From positions 6,892,536-6,956,535 of the forward strand of contig NZ_CP083582.1 in the NCBI RefSeq assembly GCF_020091585.1: DNA of 64,000 nucleotides, given 5' to 3'. Both the position numbers and the translations under genes were made by a program. The stretch is from Kovacikia minuta CCNUW1 (lineage in GTDB: Bacteria; Cyanobacteriota; Cyanobacteriia; Leptolyngbyales; Leptolyngbyaceae). Shown in pieces: positions 8,469 through 18,430 of this stretch (position 1 is the stretch's first letter; each line of letters opens with the position of its first letter). The notes beneath the pieces are model-generated. The model worked only from the letters and a program-made list of their open reading frames with translations, ran no database searches and had not been told where the DNA came from.

Positions 8469-11400
8469 TCACTTTTCATTTAACACTGGGCAGGAATTTG
8501 GCGGCAGGCGCAGATATCGGAGGCATTCTTCGGGCTGAAGTTGGCGAATGCTGCGATCACGGGCAAGTTTCAATAGCCCTTCCCAGGTTGCTGCCCATAG
8601 ATATAGTTGCCTCGATTGGTTAAGCGTCACAACAAACTGTCCGTCTGGGCTGAAAAATGCCTGACGAATGGGTGTGGCCGTGTTTGATTCATTGGGACGC
8701 AAAATTGCCTCTTCGTTACCCGTTTGAGCATCCCACAAACGGGCAGTCCCATCACTACTGGCAGTCACTAGTCGCTGACCATCGGGACTAAACTGGGCAT
8801 CCAACACGGCACCCCGATGCCCCGCCAGAATAACCCGGACGACCCCTGTCTCAGCATCCACAACCTTGGCAGTGCCATCCCAACTTGCTGTGGCAACCAA
8901 CTGATTGTTGGGGCTAAAGTGGGCACTGCTGACCACATTCTGGTGGGATAGTACGTTGAGTACCTTGCCAGAAGAAACCTGCCAAATGCGGGCAGTGCGA
9001 TCGCGACTGGAACTCACAACGAATTGCCCATCACCACTGAAGTTAGCTTGTTCCACCGCTGCTAGATGTCCCTGTAAACTTCGAATGAACTTGCCCGATG
9101 GAATATCCCAGATGTAAATAATCCGGTTATCTCCGATTCCCAACAGTTTTTGGCGATCTGGACTAAAAACAAGTTGGCGAATGGGCTTAACATTCCTGGA
9201 TGCCGTTTGGCGAATGGGTTGGTGAACCTGAGCTTTGCCAGGAAAAGGTGCCTCCAACCAACGCACTCGGCTCAGAGGTTGATCGGACTGAACCTGCCAG
9301 ATTCCGATTCTGCCATCCCTGTCTACACTTGCGACAAGTTGGGCATCTGCACTCAAAGCACTTTCGCTGAAATTAGCGTTGTCTGAAAACTTTTTTGTTC
9401 GCAGGGAATCGACTGGCGGTGCCGATGGCGAATCCGCAGATATCAATGGGGAAACTATCGTAGCAGCGGATGGGGAGAGTGCCTGGTCTATAACTGTTGC
9501 CATTGGGTTGACAGGCTGCCCTGGAAAGCTAAGGTTTAGGGAGGCGATCGACTCACCCAACTGTCCTAGAAAAATGAGCGCTTTTTCTCGCCAGGAGGAT
9601 GCAGGTGTTTTTAACACTGACTCCGTACTGACAGCGCGCGCCCCCGCCCCTGGTTGAGCTTCTGGTTGAAGAGATGCTTGGGGAAGTGTCCAGTTGTGCA
9701 CTGTGCCATCGATCGCCAGAGTGACTATTTCCTCTAATCTAGTCGAGGGACGCGCGTCTCCTGCCGGATTGGGGGTCGAATCAGTTTGTGGAGCGATGGA
9801 GTGCCCACTATAGGCAACAGCACCTGCTGGGCCAGCAGAAATTCTGTCCTTGATCAAATTGGTATTTCGGAATCCAATCTGTTGAATCTGTCCACTCGCC
9901 AGTTTTAGCAGGGGGAATTCGCTTCCCAGGTCTGTTGCCCACAGTTGAACGGAACCCGTAGCGCTCGCGGTCGCAATCAGAGAACCATCAGGACTAAATT
10001 GAACGCCTGTTATGCGACCAGCGTATCCCCGTAGCGTTTGGATAAGACGCCCAGTTTGAACATCCCAAAGACGCGCACTGTGAGTCAGGCGATCGGTGTC
10101 AGGATTTTGGTTGGCAACAACCAGACGCTGGCTGTCTGGACTAAAGGCGATCGCATCCTGACCCCCCTTTTTCTCTCCAGATTCATCAGAACGTTCCAGA
10201 CGGGATTGAAGCTGACCTGAGTTCACGTTCCAGAGTGAAATCTGGTGGTTGCGGTCAAGGGTAGCGAGCAGCTTCCCATCAGGGCTAAATTGTATTTGGT
10301 TCAGAGCTTGGGGAGAAGATTTGAGTTGCCCGTTTGTAAGCTTGTTAGCCCCAGCTTTGGTAGCTGGTGTTGGCGTGGTCAGCGTATAAAGCAGGCGACC
10401 TGTACTTGCTTGCAAGAGGCGAACGTTGCCATCCTCACTAGCAATTGCAATCACCTGTCCAATGGGACTAAAGGCGACACTGTTTACAGAACCGGATTCA
10501 TGCAGCAGTTTCAGGGAACGTCCAGTACTGACCTGCCAGAGTTGAACGATGTCGCCCCCAGCAGTCAAAAGTTGTTGCCCGTTGGGACTAGCTACTAGAC
10601 TGTGGATGGGGTCAGAAGATGCAAAGGTCGTTTGGAGTTGCCCATCATTTGCTTGCCAAACGCGCACGGTGTGGTGGTCGGCAGCCGCAATCCATTTTCC
10701 GTTTGGGCTAAACACTAGCTTCGTGACTGCTTGGTCAGTGTTTAAGCTGAACTGAAGTGTCCCTGATTCCATTGACCAGACCTGGATTTGGGCAGAATTT
10801 TGGGCGATCGCGGCCAGTTGTTTGCCATCAGGGCTGAACGCGATTGAGATCAGGGGTGGGGGGGAAGAGTTTTGAATTTTGAATTCTGAATTTTGAATTG
10901 ATGCCCCGTTGTCCCGTTGTCCCTTTGTGTCCTTGCCCCCTTGTCCCTCTTCTGCCTTCTCACCTTTGCCTTTTGCATCCTGGCTCCCTTCCCAACGCAG
11001 CACGCTCTGAATTGATCGCGTTTTTAATGACCAGATTCGGATGGTGCCATCTTCCCCGGCGGTGGCAAGCTGGAGCCGATTAGGACTAAAAACAACCTGG
11101 TTGACTGGCCCCTGGTGTCCCCTCAAATCTGCTTGCAGTTGGAGTTTTTGTAGGGCAGCGCGCAAACTTGCCTGGGCTTCATAGGTTCGTCCTCCCTGCT
11201 CAGCGGCAAGGCGGCTGATGAGTAAAGCGGTGGTAGGGTCGCCATCGGGTTCTTGCAGAATGGATTGGGCGATCGCTGCCTGCTGTCGGGAGGTGGCGAT
11301 GTGTAACTGGTGATCCTTCTCTGCTTGACTTTTGACAGCTGCTCGGTATTGCACAAACGTTACCATCAGTGCCGCCAGCAACGTACAGGGAACAACCATC

Positions 11401-13805
11401 TGCAACAGTCGCAATTCTTTTTGGGTACGGCGGCTTTCTTCGCGGCTAACTGCAATGAACCGTTGGGCTAACACAGACAGTTCATCGGAATAGGAAGTTT
11501 GGTAGTCGGTGGCATCCATCAGACGATCGCCCTGGAGTAAATACTCGGTAGAGCGGGGTTCCTGGGCATTATGCCACTCCCTGGCTGCATGTTCAATGCG
11601 CCGTTGCCGCCGCAGCATTTCTCTGTTTTCATCGAGCCAGTATCGGAGTAAAGACCAGTTGCGAATTAGGGTTTCGTGGGCAACATCCACGGTTTCCTGA
11701 TAGGAAGCTGTTGTTGCTTGAGACGTTGATTGAGAAACGGTAATATCAACCAATTGACTGGTGGGCAATTGAGTTAATCCGGTGATTAATCCCCGATCTG
11801 TTTCTAAAAGATTCAGGTTAGAGGTTGGCAGAGATTTAGTGGGGGAGGTGGAAGCGGGGGACTTGCCATGACACATTTGTGCTAGTCGTAATGCGGTAGA
11901 GACATTGGCAAGTCCCTGGTCAATCCGCTCTTGATAGCGGTTGACCGCAGTTACTTGACTGGTTACCACCAGTTTGGCTGTAACCAGTTTTTCTAAAACC
12001 TGCTCGACCAACTCTGCCGGAAAGCAGGGACTCACTAATTCGGACTTTAAAATTCGGCGGCGGGTATCCTCTGTCCCCTCTCCTAACTGGGTGAGGGCAA
12101 TGAAAATTCGTCTGGCAACCCGCTGTTCCTCCAGGCTTAGGCTGTAGAAGATCTCGTTTGCCCGCTTTTGAAGCGTTCCCCGAACCCCACCCAGTTCCGT
12201 GTAGGCATCAAGGGTCAAACGGGCAGGACCGCCATTGGGGTCGGGCTGCCGTTGCTGCCAGAGTTCCAGAAGGGTGTATTGCAGCAAAGGCAATTCACCA
12301 GGTGCCCCCACCACATCCAGTAGAATGTTGTAAACCAGATTCGGGTCACAAACCAATCCCGCGCGTTGGGCAGGTTTGGTAACGGAGGCTTTAATCTGCT
12401 CGTAGGTCAGGGGGGTAACTGTGACCAGGTTTTGCTCAATTTGCTCTGCCAGCCCATTGTAGAGAGAGCATTTGCCAAAAAAGTCTGCTCGCAAAACAAT
12501 GACAATGCTCAGACAATCCCTGGCTTCTTGCATTGCCGTCAGCAGGGAGTTGAAGAATCGATGGCGATCGCGCTCAGCTTGAGCACTTTGGCAGAGTGTA
12601 AAGACTTCCTCAAATTGATCGATGATCAGCAGCAGTCGTGAGTTTCTACCATATTTTGATGAAATCAGACTGGCGCGAACCAGATGGGAGAGTCCGGTTC
12701 CCCCCTCGCGCAATAGTGTCTCTGCCCGCCTCAGGTGTTCCGCCCGATCAACTGTTGGGGCTTTGGAGTTAACAAACGCTGTTGCCAGACTTTTGAGGGG
12801 TTGGTCGGTGGGAGTGATCAGTTGAATCCGCCAGCGATCGCTACCCGAAAATTTGTGCCCCTGCCGCAACTGGTGGATCAATCCTGCCCGCACCAAGGAA
12901 GATTTGCCGCTGCCTGATGCCCCCACAACGGCAACAAAATTCCGGGTTTTCAACTTTTCGAGCAGCTGATCGGTCAGCTCTTCCCGCCCAAAGAAGTACT
13001 CTGCGTGGGCTTCGTCAAAACATTCCAGCCCTCGATAGGGACAAATTTCCTGAGAGATTTCAGTTCTGATTAAAGTGGGTGTACCCTGGCAGCGGGTCAG
13101 AATAATTTCACTACCGGAATTCTCAAACAGCGGTTGCTGCATTTCTGCTTTGAGGGCGGTACTGACCCAATCGGTAAGGGCATAGTTGGTCACAATGCCA
13201 TTGGCTAACCGTCCTGGCTCCAAGCCATCCAGCAATGCCTGGGTAAAGACGCTGTGGTTTCCAGCCAGGGATTCGTAGGCTGCTTCATACTCTCGCGAAG
13301 CTGCCATAAACAGGCGATCGGTGCCGGCACGGGCACCCGGATCGGCTTCCAGGAAGTTCAGCAATTCTCCGCTGTGGCAGCAGTCAAGTAGGATAATTCG
13401 TTGTTTAACAGTGCTCTCCTGCAATAATCGCCGCAGCCAAAACAGAGATAGCCCATAGAAGCCCGCCTGGGGGTTGGCATCGCTGGTTGCCAGGTAACCT
13501 TCCTGAATGCCCGCATGTTTTTGCAAACCATGACCGGAGAAATAAAATAACGCCGTTTGGGGAACATTCGCCCCCTTTGGTTTGAACAAGCGCACTAGGG
13601 CTGCTTCCAGTTCAGCCAGGGTAACGGGTGTTTTCATCCCAACTTTAGATTGTCCCGCCTGCACGACATCTGGCATGCGAGTCACCCGAAATTCGCCAGT
13701 TGTCTGGAGCCGTTGGGCGATCGCCTCCGCATCCTGAGCAGGTGCATTTAGAGTGGGCAACCACTGATAAGTGTTAATTCCAACAATGAGCGCATCCCGT
13801 GACAT
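8469..13805 (-). CDS. Caspase-like (orthocaspase) - nSTAND NTPase - WD40 repeat protein
   Basis: 1778 aa. Residues 1-240 are a peptidase C14 domain with the complete dyad: H92 in YFSGHG and C143 in LLDCCHSGE. Residues 255-760 are a STAND NTPase with P-loop VVGASGSGKSS (K301) and Walker B LLLIIDQFEE (D396). A transmembrane helix lies near residues 800-820 (MVVPCTLLAALMVTFVQY). The rest is WD40 blades with SPDGxxLATAS-type repeats. Family knowledge: cyanobacterial orthocaspases cleave after Arg or Lys and are linked to stress death; caspase-STAND fusions are proposed ligand-gated death or defence switches. A low-complexity heptamer-repeat insert at about 10864-10990 interrupts the first blades. 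It is transcribed alone. Confidence 0.92.
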   Translation of the reverse strand: MSRDALIVGINTYQWLPTLNAPAQDAEAIAQRLQTTGEFRVTRMPDVVQAGQSKVGMKTPVTLAELEAALVRLFKPKGANVPQTALFYFSGHGLQKHAGIQEGYLATSDANPQAGFYGLSLFWLRRLLQESTVKQRIILLDCCHSGELLNFLEADPGARAGTDRLFMAASREYEAAYESLAGNHSVFTQALLDGLEPGRLANGIVTNYALTDWVSTALKAEMQQPLFENSGSEIILTRCQGTPTLIRTEISQEICPYRGLECFDEAHAEYFFGREELTDQLLEKLKTRNFVAVVGASGSGKSSLVRAGLIHQLRQGHKFSGSDRWRIQLITPTDQPLKSLATAFVNSKAPTVDRAEHLRRAETLLREGGTGLSHLVRASLISSKYGRNSRLLLIIDQFEEVFTLCQSAQAERDRHRFFNSLLTAMQEARDCLSIVIVLRADFFGKCSLYNGLAEQIEQNLVTVTPLTYEQIKASVTKPAQRAGLVCDPNLVYNILLDVVGAPGELPLLQYTLLELWQQRQPDPNGGPARLTLDAYTELGGVRGTLQKRANEIFYSLSLEEQRVARRIFIALTQLGEGTEDTRRRILKSELVSPCFPAELVEQVLEKLVTAKLVVTSQVTAVNRYQERIDQGLANVSTALRLAQMCHGKSPASTSPTKSLPTSNLNLLETDRGLITGLTQLPTSQLVDITVSQSTSQATTASYQETVDVAHETLIRNWSLLRYWLDENREMLRRQRRIEHAAREWHNAQEPRSTEYLLQGDRLMDATDYQTSYSDELSVLAQRFIAVSREESRRTQKELRLLQMVVPCTLLAALMVTFVQYRAAVKSQAEKDHQLHIATSRQQAAIAQSILQEPDGDPTTALLISRLAAEQGGRTYEAQASLRAALQKLQLQADLRGHQGPVNQVVFSPNRLQLATAGEDGTIRIWSLKTRSIQSVLRWEGSQDAKGKGEKAEEGQGGKDTKGQRDNGASIQNSEFKIQNSSPPPLISIAFSPDGKQLAAIAQNSAQIQVWSMESGTLQFSLNTDQAVTKLVFSPNGKWIAAADHHTVRVWQANDGQLQTTFASSDPIHSLVASPNGQQLLTAGGDIVQLWQVSTGRSLKLLHESGSVNSVAFSPIGQVIAIASEDGNVRLLQASTGRLLYTLTTPTPATKAGANKLTNGQLKSSPQALNQIQFSPDGKLLATLDRNHQISLWNVNSGQLQSRLERSDESGEKKGGQDAIAFSPDSQRLVVANQNPDTDRLTHSARLWDVQTGRLIQTLRGYAGRITGVQFSPDGSLIATASATGSVQLWATDLGSEFPLLKLASGQIQQIGFRNTNLIKDRISAGPAGAVAYSGHSIAPQTDSTPNPAGDARPSTRLEEIVTLAIDGTVHNWTLPQASLQPEAQPGAGARAVSTESVLKTPASSWREKALIFLGQLGESIASLNLSFPGQPVNPMATVIDQALSPSAATIVSPLISADSPSAPPVDSLRTKKFSDNANFSESALSADAQLVASVDRDGRIGIWQVQSDQPLSRVRWLEAPFPGKAQVHQPIRQTASRNVKPIRQLVFSPDRQKLLGIGDNRIIYIWDIPSGKFIRSLQGHLAAVEQANFSGDGQFVVSSSRDRTARIWQVSSGKVLNVLSHQNVVSSAHFSPNNQLVATASWDGTAKVVDAETGVVRVILAGHRGAVLDAQFSPDGQRLVTASSDGTARLWDAQTGNEEAILRPNESNTATPIRQAFFSPDGQFVVTLNQSRQLYLWAATWEGLLKLARDRSIRQLQPEECLRYLRLPPNSCPVLNEK
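10864..10990. repeat. Low-complexity heptamer tract inside the caspase-STAND-WD40 gene
   Basis: On the + strand the stretch holds GTTTTGAATTTTGAATTCTG units followed by a Cys/Thr-rich run. On the coding strand it encodes a Lys/Gly/Glu-rich loop ending IQNSEFKIQNSS, placed between WD40 blades. The same DNA unit occurs between genes and inside the CHAT gene at 44743-44778, where it encodes IQNSKFKTQNS. It looks like insertion or expansion of a short tandem repeat that kept the frame. Confidence 0.6.
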
Positions 13806-14524
13806 TACCGAATGTCCTTAAGCAATTTCTGAGGTCAATAATATTGAGTTCTTTACAGCCCTGGTTTGTGAGCTGACATTAGCAGAAGTAGCTTGAACCG
13901 CCCCAGGAAAACAGGTAGAGATCTTGACTTAAAACATTGAGAAATTCTTAATAGTTTGAAGGAGTAGCAGACCGAAAGAATTCCTCAACTACTTTCAAAT
14001 AAATCTCCTTTTAAGCCTAACTTCAGCCATTCGAATGAATAGTTTCAGCCAAGTAACTGAATTATCCTCTGTAATCTCTGAATGCCTTTCACAAAAGCTT
14101 TTATCTGGCGGACTCAGCTCTTTACAGAAATGGAGAAAGTTAACCAAAGTAAAGAATCTTTAATTCCAAACTAATAAGTAATTCAGGTTTTGTAAATGGG
14201 GGTATCACCCCTATGAGGGATTTTTTTTCAAAGAGCACGAACCAAATATCTAAACAATTTTTTTGATAAATTCGTTGATTAAAAGGTTGCTAAAAAAAGG
14301 TTTCCTATCAAAAGGTTGGCTTTCTACTCCAAGTTATTCAAAGACAAATAACTAATATCCTGAGCAACGGAAAAATTACGGATTTAAACCTGAAATATTA
14401 TTTGGCTGCGTTCAAGGATACGCAAATGTACCGAAGAAACATCCTTGAAATTAGATAAATTTACCTAAGAAGCACTCCATTTTCAGCGTAGGGTTTAGAT
14501 AACCCTCCTAAACAAGTCAAAGAA
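13806..14524. other. 719-base AT-rich spacer
   Basis: Separates two divergently transcribed genes, the caspase-STAND gene and the zinc metalloprotease gene. It is AT-rich, with several AAAAGGTT direct repeats near 14280-14330 and a run of eight T at about 14221. It must contain the promoters of both genes. No convincing paired -35/-10 set, RNA gene or small coding frame was identified. Confidence 0.4.
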
Positions 14525-17390
14525 ATGCGAAGGATGAAACGAGTCTCGCTGGTTCTTGCGTTTTTACTCGGCGTAGTTTGGGGATTGGTATCAGCCCATC
14601 CCTATCCGGCTTTGTCTCTTTTAGGGCCAACACCTGTTGATGTTCAAACTGTTCCAAAATCGGGTGTTGATTTGGGAGGTCGAGAGCCAAGATCCGAGGC
14701 TTGGAGGAGAGGCGGACCAGAACCGAAGGGCAGGGGGATCGGTCAACGGGATTGGATTATGGGGCAAACTCAGGAGAATGAGGAGCAGCCAAAACCATTT
14801 GACCAGTTGGTAAAAGGAAGTGAGCGAATGGATGGGCTGTTTACGCTCTACCGCGATCGCTCGGCAGGCAAACTTTATCTTGAAATCAAGCCAGACCAGA
14901 TTAATGTCAACTACCTCTGTAACATTACGCTGGAGTCGGGCATTGGTCAGAGCGGCATTTACAGCGGGTTGCCGATGGCAGACTTTTTATTCAACTTTCG
15001 CCGAGTTGATAACAAGATCCAGTTTGTTGTGCCTAATGTTTATTTTCGCACCCGTCCCGGCGATCCGTTGCAGCGATCGCTGCAACGTTCCTTTAGCAAT
15101 TCTGTCCTCCAAGCTGTTGCAATTAAGAGCTATAACCCGCAACGCAAAAGCTACCTGATTGACGTAGGGTCTCTATTTCTGAACGATTTTCCAGGGTTGA
15201 CCCCGATGCTATCCCAGATTCTGGGGTCTCCCTACTCCCTGGATACCAACCGCTCCTATTTTGAGCAGGTGAAGAGTTTTCCCTTGAATGTTGAGATGGA
15301 ATCCGTTTATGGATTTTCCGGGGGAAATGAGGAGTCATTACCCGCTTTTCTAGACGTGTTGCCTGATAGCCGCTCATTTGATCTAAAGATCCGCTACAGC
15401 CTTTCTCAATTGCCGACCAGTAATGGCTATCGTCCCCGACTGGCAGACGATCGGGTGGGCTATTTCATCACTGCCTACCAGGACTTTTCTGACGATTCAC
15501 CCAGAACTCCCTTTGTTCGGTATATTAACCGCTGGCACCTGGAGAAGCAGAATCCCGCCGCGCCCCTTTCGCCCCCTAAAAAGCCGATTGTATTTTGGAT
15601 TGAGAATACGGTACCGCTGGAGTATCGGGATGCGGTGCGGGATGGGGTGCTGATGTGGAATCAAGCCTTCGAGCAAGCCGGGTTTCAGAATGCCATTCAG
15701 GTGAAACAAATGCCTGATAACGCCGCTTGGGACCCGGCAGACAGCCGCTACAACACAATTCGCTGGATCAGTTCCTTTGACTCTGGCTTTCTGGGCATGG
15801 CTCCGCCTCGTGTTAATCCGCTGACCGGGGAGATTTTGGATGCGGATGTGTTAATTGCATGCCAGTTTTGCCCGTTTCCTTAAACGGCAGTATCAAACCC
15901 TGGCGCAGCAGAACCAGATGCGCCTGATGCCTTCGCTGGCAAAATTGACGGGTAATCCTGAGTTGTGTAGCTATGGAGTTGCGTCCCACTACCTCAAACG
16001 CTCCATCCCTGCAAAAACCCTGGCAAACCCGAATCTGACTCTCCAACTGATGGGAAATTATGACCTCTGTTTTGGTCTGGAGGCAAGCCACCAATTGGCG
16101 ATCGGCTCAATGGCAATGACCATGCTCCAAGGCGTTCCGCTCAGCAGTCCGGAGATGAAACAGTATGTCCAGGAATTTTTGAGAATGTTAATTGCCCACG
16201 AGGTTGGGCATACCTTAGGGCTGCGCCATAACTTTAGGGCAAGTGCGATGTTGTCCCCCGCTGATCTGAATAATCCAGCGGTAACCCGTCAAAAGGGATT
16301 GGTTGGCTCGGTGATGGATTATAGTGCCGTCAACCTGGCACCCCAGGGAACAAAGCAGGGAGATTACTTTACCCATCAGGTTGGGCCCTATGATGGGTGG
16401 GCGATCGCCTACGGTTACACGCCAACTAACGCCTTTGTGCCCCAGGCAGAATCTCGCTTGCTCGATAAGATTTCCCGTCAGGCTCCAGAAGCTGACCTTG
16501 CCTACGCGACCGATGAAGATACCTTTGCCAGCTTAGATCCCCTGGTCAATCGATTTGATTTGAGCGGCGATTTGCTCACCTATGCCCCCTGGCAATTGGA
16601 AAATGCTCATCAGATGTGGCAACGCCTGGATCAGCGCTATCCTGCCAAGGGTGAGAGCTTTAGCGATGTCCGGTTGATGTTCGACGAGGTGTTTGATTAC
16701 TACTTTCAGTACAGCCGATTTTTGACGAGTTACATTGGGGGGCAGTCCTTTAACCGTTTTCGGGCTGGAGATGCGGCAGGCAAGCTGCCGTTTGAACCCA
16801 TTCCATTGGAGAAACAACGTCAGGCACTGGCACTCCTGCAAAAGTATGTGTTTGATGAGCGCCAATTTCAATTCTCGCCAGAATTCATCAACAAGCTGGC
16901 ACCTTCTCGTTGGAACCACTGGGGCGAGACTCCAGAGTTCCAGACATTGGATTATCCAATTTACGATCGCATCCTGTTCTTGCAATCCGCCATCCTGAAT
17001 GAACTGTTGGGGAATGAGCACCTTGCCCGCTTGCGCGATGCAGAACTAAAAACCCAATCGGGGCAGGCATTTCCTATGCCAGAACTGTTCGCCACCTTGC
17101 AAACTGCCGTCTGGCGCGAAGTCCTCCAACCCACTGATAATCTGCGCCTATCTAGCCTGCGGCGGGGATTGCAGCGAGAACAGATGAATGCCTTAATTCG
17201 CATGGTGCTGCGATCGGTGGATGTACCCGAAGATGCCCGTACCCTCGCCTGGTACAACTTGAAACAACTCCGCAGCGCTTTAGATAACGCCCTTCGTAAG
17301 GAAAATGTTGACGCCTTGACCCGCGCTCATTTGGAGGAGAGTAGCGATCGGATCACGAAAGCCCTCAATGCCCAGTTGCAGACGCAGTGA
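14525..17390 (+). CDS. Zinc-dependent metalloprotease (DUF5117/DUF4953 type), interrupted by a frameshift
   Basis: Two frames, 14525-15883 and 15855-17390, together give about 955 aa. The first has a signal peptide (VSLVLAFLLGVVWGLVSAHP) and the DUF5117-like region KLYLEIKPDQINVNYLCN. The second has the active site HEVGHTLGLRHNFRAS and SVMDYSAVN, typical of the large secreted proteases with DUF4953. One extra C at 15858 (TTAATTGCATGCC) breaks the frame. Without it the protein reads ...ADVLIDASFARFLKRQY, exactly as expected for the family. Either the base is a sequencing error or the gene is a recent pseudogene. It is exported and probably acts outside the cytoplasm; the substrate is unknown. 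Confidence 0.8.
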
Positions 17391-17634
17391 GGGGGGAGGG
17401 AGATGGGGAGGGATGAGGGATGAGGGATGGGGGATGAGAAGGTGAGGAAGATCGGGGAGGTGGGGAGGATAGAGGAGATGGAGAAGCGAATCCATAACCG
17501 ATTCCCCATTCCCCAACTCAAAACTCAAAACTTAAAACTCAAAACTCTTTTTCCCCCTCCCCCCTCCCTCCTCCGTCCCATCTCCTCTGCAAAACTACTT
17601 ACAATTGATCTACCGCTGTTGAGGAAAACCCCTG
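17391..17634. repeat. G-rich and heptamer tandem repeat spacer
   Basis: The first half is runs of GGGATGA units (17409-17438). At 17517-17547 come four CTCAAAA/CTTAAAA heptamers. This type of heptanucleotide tandem repeat recurs between genes all along the window. No gene here. Confidence 0.55.
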
Positions 17635-18338
17635 ATGACCTCCACAACTGAGTTTTTCCCAAGAATCATTGAATATCCCGATGAGGACGGGTTGCCGATG
17701 GCTGAGAGTGATCAGACTCGCGAGTATCTGGTTTACGCGACCAAAGTGCTGGCGGTCTTTTTCGAGCATCGGCAAGACGTTTATGCATCGGGCAATCTCT
17801 TCATCTACTACGAAGAGGGCAATCCGGAGGCGGTTGTGGCACCGGATGTGTTTGTTATTTATGGGGTAGAAAATCGGCAGCGGCGGTCGTACAAAGTCTG
17901 GCAGGAGAACGATCGAACTCCTAATTTTGTTCTGGAAATCACTTCAAAAACCACTCGCAGCAAGGATCAAGGTGCAAAGAAAGGAATCTATGCTTTTCTG
18001 GGAGTACAGGAATATTACCAATACGATCCAACTGGGGATTATCTGCGCCCTCCCTTACAGGGCTTTCATTTAGTAGACGGAGGCTACGTTCCGATTACAA
18101 CTACAACACTTCCAAATGGAACCCTGGTTTTACCGAGTGCTGTGTTAGGTTTAGAGCTACATCTGATTGGTCAGGAAATGCGCTTCTATGACCCCGCAAC
18201 GCAGCGGATTCACTTACCCATGAAGAAGAAACCTCAGCTCGCCAGACTGCGGAAGAACGCGCTCAGACTGCGGAAGAACGGGCAGCCCGTCTGGCGGCTA
18301 AGCTGAGAGAACTAAATATTGATCCAGATGCAGTTTAA
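17635..18338 (+). CDS. Uma2-family (DUF820) putative restriction endonuclease-fold protein, frameshifted at 3' end
   Basis: Uma2 proteins have a PD-(D/E)xK nuclease fold and are highly expanded in cyanobacteria; their biological role is unproven. The core is visible: an acidic PDV motif (VVAPDVFVIYG, about residues 63-73) and FVLEITSKTTRSKD (about residues 99-112), giving the Asp and Glu of the active site. As read, the frame runs to 18306 and ends in an atypical basic tail. Adding one C to the CCC at 18217-18219 restores a coiled-coil tail with repeated QTAEERA units, ending RELNIDPDAV at 18338, which is the normal Uma2 ending. A sequencing error is the likeliest cause. Confidence 0.8.
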
Positions 18339-18430
18339 GGGCAATGAAAAGTGAAAAATTAATAATGGAGACCTTTGCTGCTAGCCGCTCTTAATTTCTA
18401 TCTTCATCAGCTAATAGCCAATTGCCAATT

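Noticed and set aside
13806-14524. Possible small RNA or riboswitch in the long AT-rich spacer
   Set aside because: No conserved leader, tRNA-like fold or strong terminator could be identified by eye.
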